This document shows positions 1 through 9,965 of a stretch of 64,000 nt of DNA, piece by piece. This DNA is from Sporothrix humicola. Its lineage: Eukaryota; Ascomycota; Sordariomycetes; Ophiostomatales; Ophiostomataceae. Numbering within the stretch: position 1 is the stretch's first letter; every line of letters begins with the position of its first letter. Both the position numbers and the translations under genes were made by a program. Under the pieces are notes generated by a model, which saw only the letters and a list, made by a program, of their open reading frames with translations, ran no database searches and was not told the DNA's origin. The stretch covers positions 1-64,000 of the forward strand of contig WNYE01000138.1 in NCBI GenBank assembly GCA_021396245.1, read 5' to 3'.

Positions 1-75
<75 letters not shown>
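1..75. repeat. (TAA)n microsatellite
   Basis: A perfect run of about 25 TAA units opens the window and may continue beyond it to the left. It is followed by A/G-rich non-coding sequence. Confidence 0.97.
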
Positions 76-77
<2 letters not shown>

Positions 78-1557
78 TCATCTCTCCTTTTCTCTTTCGA
101 AAATAGGGATGGACGAGAAGATGGAATACTCAGCAGAGAACATGAAAATGGGGGATCGGGGCGATGACGAGATGGATAGCCTCATAGTGTGGTGAGGAGA
201 TCGATCTACCTTATTCTTTCTTTTCTAGGGCTTCTCGTGAGGAGAACCATTTTCCTGTGAGGAGTTCAAGTCCCGATAACGCTATCCAATAGTACTCTAT
301 CCGGAGGACAGCGTTTCCGATAGAACAAGCTTCCGGGGAATGAGATGAGACATAGTTAGACACTTATAAAATTACTAAGTCGCGATCTAGGAATCGAGAA
401 AGAAAGAACAAAAATAAATAAATAATAAAAGAAAAAGAGATTGGAGACAAGTGCGAGGCTACTGGCCGGTGCCAATGCTACTAGGGATGACGAAGAGAAA
501 CAAATAGAGAAAAGGACAAACACAGGTTAGAGGGATGAAAGGGAAGGAAAATAAAAGACGAAAAAAAGAAAAACAACAAAAATAGGACGGGACATGATAT
601 CGGCAGATGGCGCCGGGAGGAGAAACAGACAATAAACAACACTTCCAAGCCCCGAAGAGCTCAAATACTTCGGAATGGACGCCCTAGAATCGATTTTGTT
701 TCCTTTCTGCTTCCTGGTTCCTGATCTTCTTGTCCATTCATGTTTTTCTAGTCTTTTTGTCTTTTTGTTGTCCTTCCTTTCCTCATTCGTCGTTCGTGGC
801 TCGCTTGCGGTGCCTGTCTTCTTTTTTTCGTCTTTCTTTTTTGTCACTTCTCGCACTTGCTTCTCGTTTTCGTATTTCACATGAAAGGAAAGATTCAATT
901 TCTGTTGCTTTTCACACTTGACCAAAAGAAAAATCAAAACCACGGAAAGCGTGATGAGCACGATCCGAAATTCGCAAAAGTATGCACAAGGAAAGGCGCA
1001 AATGTACAAAAAGAAGGCGCAAAATGCAGATCGCGCAAAACGCAATTGGCAGCACAAATGCACAACGACAGAAAGCAGAAAACGCAAAATGTAAGGACAG
1101 AAGACCGCCAAAATCAGGAAAGAAAATCAAGCATCGAAAACCAAAAGAGTATCAGTATCCCTGCATCGTGTAACCATCAGACAAACAGTTACTGTTCGTC
1201 CAGCCTTGCATCCACCCTCCTTCTTCCTTGTCCAACAAATTATGATGCTCCAATATAGTCCATATATCCGCATTGGCCATTGCCGATTGCCCATTGACCA
1301 TTGCCATTGACGTTGGTGTTCCCATTCGCGCCTGCAATTCAAATTCCCATGCATAGACCGTGCATATTGACTGTTGGTGTTCGCGCCGTTGGAACGGCCT
1401 ACCATTTCAGTGTCCAGTCTTAAATAGCCCCTCGCGTCCCTGGTCACCCTTCTCGTTTTCATTTATCATTTTCTCATTGCAACGGTTACACAAAAAAACA
1501 ACAAGAAGAAGATCACCTTTCCAGGCTGCTATCGCAGCCTGTTGCCAACACACCAAC
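76..1557. other. Non-coding region, 3' flank of the Zn2Cys6 gene
   Basis: I see no convincing gene. Several open frames of 60-190 codons exist on both strands, but they are low-complexity (Phe/Ser/Leu- or Lys/Arg-rich) translations of purine- or pyrimidine-biased DNA and overlap one another. The segment is rich in AAGAAA-type runs. A CCATTG-rich stretch lies at 1271-1312 and is listed separately. Confidence 0.6.
1271..1312. repeat. Clustered CATTG/CCATTG short repeats
   Basis: Within about 40 bp the pentamer ATTG occurs six times, mostly as CCATTG or CATTG (for example around 1272, 1278, 1292, 1299 and 1305). On the minus strand it reads as repeated CAATG. It lies about 250 bp beyond the stop codon of the neighbouring minus-strand transcription factor. 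No function is evident; this may be simple replication slippage. Confidence 0.6.
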
Positions 1558-4098
1558 CTAAAAGACTGGATAGTTGGTCGCAGCGTCGCGGTCGTCAGTG
1601 GTAATGGGAAACGCGCACTCAGTCGTGTCGTTGTTCACGTTGCTGAAACACAGTGCCAGGTCGACTGTGCCGGGCAGCGTGATCTGGTCCATCGACACAG
1701 AGCCCAGCAGCGTCTCGACGGGGCCCGAGCTGTTGCACATGGTGTCGTAGTTGACCATGGACCAAAAGACGGCCTCGACGACCGGATTGAGCTCTTTGCC
1801 GGCGCCTGCGTTTTGGAGGCAGTGGGCGAGCGACATGCCCTGGTTGTCAAACAACAACAGTTGGAAGTACTAGGTTGTTAGTCAGTGAACAAAATTATGA
1901 ATGCAAGGGGTATAGGCTTACCATCTTTGATGCGTGCTCCCAGACTTGGCCGATATCTTGGAGCATCGACAAGGACATTTGGTGAGCGACGACAATCTTG
2001 CTGTCGGGCTCGCGGTTGGTGAGACGCGCCTCGTGGATGCCCAGTGACAGCAGGCTGCCGACAACGGCCACCGAGTAGGCGTAGAACGAGGACTGCACGC
2101 TAAGCCCTGCCGCGGCTGCATCGCGCAGAAGCTCGATCAGGGCGTGTGCGTGGGTCAAGCAAACCTCCGAGGTGCGCGCCAAGAAGTTGGGCGGCGTGCG
2201 GCACGACAGCTTTTGTAGACGCAACCGCAAAAGGAACGAGTGGTTCAACAGACAGTACGCCAGGTGAAAGGTTGTGCGGGCAAAGACGATGTGGCTCGTG
2301 ACATCGTGGTCAACCGTGCCGTCTGCCCGGCGGCAGCGGTCGGCGAGCGCCGTCAGCGGCTGCATCTGTGCCTCGACCTGCAAGTGGTGCTCGACGAGCA
2401 GCAGCGTCGAGCCGTGCGACGCAAACTCGGACTTGGAGTCCCAGGGCAGCGCATCTTGGACGTCGCGCTGGTGCAGGCCGTAGCGAGCACACCGGCCGAG
2501 CGCCGATCCCGACAGAACAACCAGACTAAACGCGCTCGTCGTGCCCATGCCGGCGGTCGCGTCCGTGTTCCACCCCAAAAGACCGTGTAGCGTCACCGTC
2601 TTGGGAATGTTGCCGTCACAGAATGCTTCCTGCGTGCACGGCAGCTGCACATGGCAGTCCTCGTCGGCAATCGCCGGAGGCCGGCCCTGACCGCACGAGA
2701 CCAGCTTGTCTAGCAGATAGATAGACCAGAACGTGCGCCGGCGCTCCTCCTCTTCGCTGGGTGTGAGGCCCAACGACGACTTGGGCTCGGCCATGAGCTG
2801 CAGGTCTTGGGCAATGCGCACGGCCAGGCCAATCTTGAGCCAGCCCGAGCTCGTGCGGCCCGCCGTAAAGTCGACAATGGCCAGCATATTGGTCGCCTGG
2901 GCGACATAGAGGTTCGGGCAGTTCCCGGCCACCATGTGGTCCGTCAGGATGGCCAGCCACGCCGACCGCGCGTACTCCTCAATGGCCTGCACGGCCGTGC
3001 CCCGAAAGTAGTCGAGGTCGGCAAAGCGGATGGCCGACGCAAACACGGAGTAGATGATGCACTTGGGCAGCAGACCCGCTACCAACCGATCCCTAAAGCT
3101 CGCTTCGTGGAAGTACGAGTACGGCTGGTTGTGCGAGTGCCGAAAGTAGGCGTCCACGAGCGCGTTCATTACCGGGATAGGAAGCGCCGATGGGTGGAGA
3201 CTGGCCGATATGGCCGGGTTGGAGATTTCGGCCGACGGCTGGTACGAGTGTGCCGAGCTCGGCGAGTCTGACGGGTCGCTGAGGTCGTCTCTCGGCGACT
3301 TGGACGACGCATTTGACAAGGCAATGCCGACCGGCTGTGTCTGCTGCCGTTGGTGTTGGGACTGGTAGTCGTCCTTGTCACTGGCTTCTGACGAGTTGAC
3401 GGCAGCCTTGGCCGGCTGGAGAGCACCAGAGTTTGTGAGCTTTGCCAGCTGGGCCTCGATTGTGTTGAGTCGGTTTAAGAGTTCGGGCTGTGTGTGTTAG
3501 AGACCAGACCTGACATGTGATATATCATGATATGACTTATCAAGAGAGGAAAGTGGGCAATGAGGACTTACGTTGATCGATGCATTCTTGGATAGAGACA
3601 AAACCTCGGCCAAGTCTCCACGGCCAGCCGCTGTCGTCGACGATGTTGTGTTGTTTGAGTTATTGCTGCTGTTATTGTTGTTGTTGTTATTGTTGGTCGT
3701 CGCCGAGTAGGGCTCATACTGGCAGACGCGGTCGACGCGCCGGCAGTTGACACATCGTGGTCTCTCGCCGGAACATTTGATCTTGCGGTGTCTGGGGATT
3801 GTTAATGACAAATGATGATCTGGGGTAGAGACAGGCACGGATGGACAAGCTTAGATACGGGTGGACACATGATATCATAACATGCTCAAACTTATCTTCC
3901 TATCTCGTTCATTCCCATGTTTACTTACCTGCAATTGGTGCATGCTTGACGAATGCGACGGATGCTTCCTGGGAACGAGCTGCTCGGCCGGCGGTTGCGA
4001 GACGGCGGCGACCACGACGACGGCGGCGGAAACATGTCGTTGTACACTGTCATCACATCGGACGGCAGCGGCTGCTGAAAGGACCCGTCCGAGGCCAT
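1558..4098 (-). CDS. Zn(II)2Cys6 fungal-specific transcription factor
   Basis: Four exons join in frame: 4098-3929, 3791-3572, 3487-1922 and 1869-1558, giving 755 residues. The start ATG at 4098 has a good context (GACATGG). The zinc cluster is split by intron 1 and is complete: Cys53, 56, 63, 70, 73 and 80, spaced C-x2-C-x6-C-x6-C-x2-C-x6-C, with basic residues between. An Asn/Ser/Thr-rich linker follows (residues about 82-112), then a short heptad-like segment (LLNRLNTIEAQLAKL) typical of the dimerisation coil after the zinc knot. The central fungal_trans-type domain covers about residues 237-520. Such proteins bind CGG-containing sites in the nucleus. The regulated pathway cannot be read from the sequence. 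The adjacent acyl-CoA synthetase and the damaged copper-ATPase locus are possible but unproven targets. Confidence 0.9.
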
Positions 4099-6700
4099 GT
4101 CGTGGGGGGCAAGATATGGGGACCAAGGGGACCAAGGGGCAGAAAAAAAAACGACGTAGGAAGTCGCGGACAAACGGGTGGAAAGGGTGGCTGCCGCGAC
4201 GAAAACGCCCAGATGCTTGCTCCTTCCTGCTGGTGCTGCTTGTTTGCTGCGTGAAGATGGAGAACGGAAAGCGCGACGGAAAGCGCGGTCGCGGAGAATG
4301 GACAAAAAGTTACAAAAATGACACAAATAACAAAAATAAAACAAAAATAATGGGGGAATAGGGGGCAGCGACGAAGTGATAGAAAGCAGCAGGAGCGGAT
4401 GTGCACCTACCTTGAGAATGCGAAAATACAACGGCAGGAGCGGACGACGTTCGGGAACGGCAGAAGAAAAAACTTGCGGCAGGAACCGAAAATCAGTCGG
4501 GACGGCAGGAGCGACCGAAGTGCATAAAACCTGCAAGATGGCTGACGACTACGGAATTTCTTGAGATGTGAGCGGTTTTGAGATCTGGCACGCTTAGCGT
4601 TGATGACGGCGATGATAGCAGTATGCTGTTGATGGCGGGTGGTTGGTGATGATGAGAAAGACGGTGATAAGGCAATGTTGATGATGGTGAAGATGACAAG
4701 ATGGTCAAGATGACAAGATGATGTGACAGAATCCGTCGAAACTCGGAAAATGAAGGAATATTGTCACAATACCAAGCAACAGAAAAAATGAGGAGGTGAC
4801 AATCCCTGGGACCTGGGGAGCCGGGGACCTGGGGAGCTGGGGTTTGGTCAGACTGTCAGACTCTGGACGCTGGGCACCACAATGCCTGAGTCGACAGCAC
4901 TGATCATGCCTACCAGAAGCGGGGGCAGTGCTTTTGCTAACCAAGCGAGGCAAGCACGCTACTTTAGGGGAAGGATGCGCCGCGGGGAAAGCGGAGGTGA
5001 CACTGTGTGAAAAAAAAGAAAAAAAGAAAACAAAGGGACTGCGAAGAAAAAGACAAGAAAAAAGGATAAAACGTTAAGGAAAGAGTAGAGAAAGACGACA
5101 AAGTGCGAATTTTAGTGAATTTCAGCGACTCTCAGTGGCTACAGCAGTGCTCTGCACTAAACTGACTGGATCTGCAATGACATGGGAGCGGGAAAAAAAA
5201 AGGAGGGGGAAGAGGGGAAAGGAAAAAGAAGATAGGCAAGAAACCACAAGAACCAGGAATAAAAGAAACAGGAAAATGGAAAAATGAGAAAACAGTCTGA
5301 AAGGAGCCAGAGCGGGCGAAAAATGAAATAAACAGAAAGAGAATGAAATGAAGAATGGGACACAGAGACAGGCCAGAAAGAATCAAAAGAAATAAATAAA
5401 TATGAAGACGTGTGAAAAACAAGAGAATATTACGGAACCCGCCTGTCAATAAAAAAGGCAACAGTAGGGCTGAGAATCAATACTCCAAAGCGAGGCTCTC
5501 CAGTACGCAGGCATTGAAATGTATGAATAATAAATATGCGAATAAAATGACTGGAAATCAAGCATCTATCAGAGTCAACAAAACAACATTTAAACACACA
5601 AAACACTTGATATTGAGAACCAACAGGCGCACAATCATAAAATAAAACAACACACGACATCCAGACATATCTCAAGAAGCTCGAAAATCATCCGGCTCCC
5701 CGGATCGTCTTCTAGGACAGTGCGAGCTAGACAACCAACAACAAACCATCGACAAGACATCAAAGAGGAGGCGGCCGGGGAAGTGGAGAAGGTGAAAGAC
5801 TTCAGGGGATCCAGGTTCATCAGGCAGTAAGGATTTACAAGAATAAGGGGGGTAAGGGGTTCAGGAGCTCTCTGCTCACTGCAACCAAGAGGCTTAGAAA
5901 AACCCTGTATTTTGTGAACTGGCCAAATCAACAAACCAAGAAGGCCTAGGAGGTCTAGATAACCATAAATTGACCCATGAGAGCCCAAGAGCCCAAGATG
6001 CACAAAATGCAAAATACACCCAGAGAGTGTCCCATAATGCACAGAGAAATGCACAAACCGAATAAGCCTAGCAATACGAAAAGTATTTAAAAGTCCGCGT
6101 GAACGGCAAAAGAGTAAAAAGAGCAAGACTCGAAGAAGTACCCAGGTATTCTGCCCGCACTGTACCAAAGAGAGGGCGGCCCCAGAAACCCTAGTGGGTT
6201 TGCTTTGAAAAGGCGCTGAAAATCGCCGGAAAATCGGGCTGGTCTTAGCACTAAAAACAGCGCCAGCCAGGCGTATGTCACGTAAAGTAGACAAAATCAA
6301 CAGTTTCCGCATTGTCTCAGTGACAGAGACTCAGCGTTGACAACTACGAAGCAAGGAAGTTAAAAACTTAGTTCGAAACAGTCAATAACTGTTGGAGTTG
6401 GAAACAAAACTTCAATAAATAAAGAGAAAAACAGAGATAAACCGAAACTCCGGGCAATCTCCAACAGCACACTGAATAATTCCATATGTTCCCCTCTCCT
6501 CCTCCTCTCTCGGCCATCGTATCTCGGCCGCAAGCTCTCTGTATTGTGACAGCTCGACCTCCAACCGTGAATTCCCTCGGACAACCAACCTATATATAAG
6601 AATGCAACGAATAAAATGAATGTGATAAATGTAGAAGAAAATGACAGAATGACAGAATGTAACAGCACATCAAAGAACAACCGCCGTAAGCCTGGCCAAC
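4099..6700. other. Gene-free region between the Zn2Cys6 factor and the acyl-CoA synthetase
   Basis: The first part is the promoter side of the Zn2Cys6 gene. The part near 6700 is the 3' flank of the acyl-CoA synthetase, with a TATATATA stretch near 6590. A+G-rich tracts fill 4990-5440 on the plus strand. A 225-codon open frame on the minus strand (5635-6312) lacks any domain I recognise and is Leu-rich without clean periodicity. I do not call it a gene. No intact mobile element is visible. Confidence 0.55.
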
Positions 6701-8589
6701 TTACAGCTTGGCCGCAGTCGGGCGGGCCACCTTGAGCAGGCCGTTGCCGAGTGCGCGGATGAGGTGCTTCTGGTATTTGCCGCTTGCCGTCTTGGCCAGA
6801 TCGGCGCCCACGCCCTCGTCGCCCACCCAAAAGATGTGCTTGGGCTCCTTGTGGCGGCCGAGCGTCTGGCCCACCCAGCGGCGGAGCTCCTCCGGCGACG
6901 GCCGCTTGGCCGGGCGGCCGTTGTCGTCGGCCGATTTCAAGAAACAGGCCACGGCCTCGCCGTACTTGTCGTCCTCGAGGCCGACAACACAGCTCTCGCA
7001 GATGGCCGGGTGCTCGAGCAGGCGCGCCTCGATCTCGCTGGGCGAAATGTTCTCGCCGCCGCGGATGACCAGGTCCTTGATGCGGCCCGTGACGTACCCG
7101 TATCCCTCGGCGTCCAGATAGCCCTCGTCGCCCGTGTACATCCACCGCAGGCCCGTGTCGTCCTCCTTCATGACCTCGCGCGTCTTTTCCTCGTCGTGCC
7201 AGTAGCCGCGCTGCAGCGGGAAGCCGGCCGTGCACAGCTCGCCGCGCTGGCCGACGGGCAGGATGCGGCCGCGGTTGTCGACGACCTTGCAGTCTGTGTG
7301 AGGCAGAACCCGGCCAATGGAATTAAACCGCTTCTCCTGGGAGTCACTAATGGCCGTGATAAAGGTCACAGGGCTAGTCTCCGTCATGCCATAGGCAATG
7401 AGCATGTACGGAATGTTCATGCGCTTGAGAATGGAGTCCATCAGTGGAGCAGGAACCTGCGAACCGGCAGCAAGACCCGTGCGCACCGTCGTGAACTGGC
7501 GCGGCTTCTTGTCGAGGGCCTCAAGCTGCGCAAAGAACATGGTCGGCACACCGAGCAGTGCTGTCACACGCTCACGCAGCACCGACTCAATGACCTTTTC
7601 GGCGTTGAAGGTGTCGGATGGGAAGACAATGGAGCTGCCGTGGTAGTACGAGGCCAGGAAACCCATGACAAGACCGAAGCAGTGGAACAGCGGTGGCGGG
7701 CACGAGACGACATCGGCTGGGGACAGCTTCATAGCGGCTCCCACAAACATGGCATCGTTGAGGATGTTCCTGTGTTGTTAGAGGAAGACAATTAATGCTA
7801 ATATATTTCGGGTAGGGACATACCGATGCGTCAGGCAGGCTGCCTTGGGACGACCCGTGGTGCCAGACGTAAACTGCAGGTTCAAAATATCATTGACGAC
7901 GACACGCGACTCGGCCGCTTTGAGCTCTGCGTCCGTAGCCCGGGCATTGGCCTCGTCAAAGAACGCCTCGTACCTCGTAGCCCGGTCGTCGCCACGTTCC
8001 TTTGTCTCGCCGAGAACCACAACATGGCGAAGCCCATCCTTGCGCGTCCACTTTGCTAGCGTGCTCTTGATATGTTCGTCCATGTTTCTCGGGCCCATCG
8101 ACGCAGCAATAACTAAAACGGTGCACTCTGGACAAAATGTTAGCGAATGTCGCAAAAAGGAAAAAGTCAACGGGAGGATTGGGACTCACGAACTCGCCCC
8201 ATGGCGTGCTCGAGCTCGGCTGGCGAAAACATGTTGTTCATGAGCACGACGGGGCAGCCGATGCGGCCGCCGGCGAGAAACGTCTCAATGTACTCGTAGC
8301 GATTGCCGGCCATGATGCCAACAACGTCGCCGTGCTTGAGGCCGGCACTCAGCAGAACCTTGGACATACTGCGGCTGCGCTTGGCCAGCTGCCGGTATGA
8401 CAGGTTGACGTTCTGCCATGGCACGCAGACGGCGGTGCGGTCGCCGAACTGGGCCGCCGTCTGCTCGATGAGGTTGCTGAGCGGCGCCTCGATGAGGTTG
8501 GCTGCTCTCGTGCCGCGGACAAGAGACAGTTTCGTGGCGGGCGCCGCCTTTGTCGACGTCGTCGTCGACGACACGGGAGATGAGGCCAT
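6701..8589 (-). CDS. Peroxisomal acyl-CoA synthetase (AMP-binding family, PTS1)
   Basis: Three exons, 8589-8190, 8127-7824 and 7769-6701, give 590 residues. The enzyme adenylates a carboxylic acid with ATP and transfers it to CoA. Evidence: the P-loop-like motif TSGTTGRPK at residues 220-228; YGMTETSP; the hinge region YTGDEGYLDAEG followed by GRIKDLVIRGGENI; and a C-terminal Lys in the ASGKYQK context that fits the catalytic lysine. The last three residues, AKL, are a canonical type 1 peroxisomal targeting signal. The N-terminal part (KLSLVRG, then IMAGNRYEYIE) looks most like the medium-chain/ACSF2 branch, which also contains fungal SidI-type ligases; that placement is from memory and unproven. 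The substrate is not determinable. The start ATG was chosen because it begins homology, although the frame stays open upstream to 8634. Confidence 0.93.
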
Positions 8590-9965
8590 GGAGGGTGGGT
8601 AGATGATAGGAAAAATAAGGGGAAATATAAACAATAGGGGTATTGGACAACCGATGTGATTCCAATATGCAGGGACCTCTCGTGCAGACTGTCGATGATT
8701 CTCGTGATGCTCGGTGAGGAAAGAGTCGCCGATGCCCCCGACCTGCAGATATCTGTGTTTTCAAATGTGTCAAGAGATCGCTGGTAAAGACCCAAAAAGA
8801 TATTAAAGATCACGCTAGAGGCTAATAGGCTATTTGAGATGTCGCTTCACAATATCAGCGACAATACGTCGACAATACCTCGACAATATCTTGCTCACGG
8901 AGTCACGAGGACGGGCACTCACAAATCTGTACTGAGAAAAGAAAGTCTCCAAGCAAGCATCAGCCATTCCGTAGGTCCACGCAGCTCCACCAAAACTGGG
9001 TACGTTCATATCTACAATAGTGCAAACCGCAGTTCTAATCCCGTCCTTCTAATTAACTCTACGGAGTAGGCAAGGAAAGGAAAGGCAGTGTCCTCCCGTC
9101 GTCCCAAGAGCTCGGTCAGAGAACAAGTGTGGCGTAGCTTGGAAGCGTAGCGCACGGAGCATCAGAACACATCCAATACAAGTCAATACAAATCATGGCA
9201 GTTGCACTTCAGATACGGCAGTTCTGGGTCGTTTCTCAGGCCCCCCTATGCCTCTCTCCAACTTCTCCGTGCTTGCTCCGTCCTTCGTCAGCTCCATACG
9301 TCGTATGTTTCCTATGTTTTCGTACATTTTGAGGTCGGACCGGAAAGACTGCGGTGGGGATTCCGAGAATTGGAGACAAGGAAGGAGCGCAAGGATACCG
9401 GTACGGGAGAGCCCTGGCCCGAAGAGGCTAGCGTATCTCGGTCCGCTGTGCGGACCGCAACAGGCCCCATAATTTCTCCACAGCATATCTAAGTGTCCAC
9501 TTTACACTGTTTACCCCACACAACCCAGATTCAGGTTGCCAGGCTCAGGTTGTCAATGACAGTCCGCCCCCAGATCTCACAAGTCTTGTAGTGTGCCCCA
9601 GAGTCCCCCATGGGCATCAGGTTTCGTGCGACTGGAGCACATAAGCTTGTGAACGCGGGGTTGGGGATTCCATCGGCGGGTTTGGTGTGACTTTTTGTCT
9701 TCTATTCAGTGTGAGTGAGTTTCTGACAGATTCTGGGCATGGTCATGCAGGCGACTTACAAGGATTTGCACAGATTTGTGCTACCATTGTTTGGACGTCA
9801 AACGGCTACATACGTAGGTTCACATCGCTTTCCATTTTCGTTTATCGTATCATGATGTAGGCCTTTTACTGTCCTCATTTTTGAATTTTGATTTTCTTTT
9901 TGATTTTCTCTTGAACCCCCCTAACCAAATGTGCTTCATCCCGGCGTTTCTTGACTCGGGCAAAA
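8590..9965. other. Intergenic region between the acyl-CoA synthetase promoter and the copper-ATPase locus
   Basis: The left part is the promoter of the minus-strand synthetase. I searched the right part for the missing 5' exons of the copper ATPase (a heavy-metal-binding CxxC domain) and found none. The open frames here, including a 96-97 codon pair on opposite strands at 9193-9492, show no recognisable domain. The stretch at about 9860-9965 looks like the 3' half of an intron: a TTTTGATTTT tract, CTAAC near 9920, then AG at 9964-9965. Confidence 0.5.

Noticed and set aside
190..290. Possible tRNA T-arm (GAGTTCAAGTCCC)
   Set aside because: The flanking bases do not pair as a T-stem, and no matching acceptor stem, D-arm or anticodon arm was found.
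5635..6312. 225-aa minus-strand open frame as a gene
   Set aside because: Leu-rich composition without a recognisable domain, no coherent splice partners, and no homology I can name; kept only as a curiosity.
6764..7795. 343-aa plus-strand open frame opposite the acyl-CoA synthetase
   Set aside because: It is the antisense shadow of a strongly supported gene in GC-rich DNA; its composition is Ala/Arg/His-rich with no domain.
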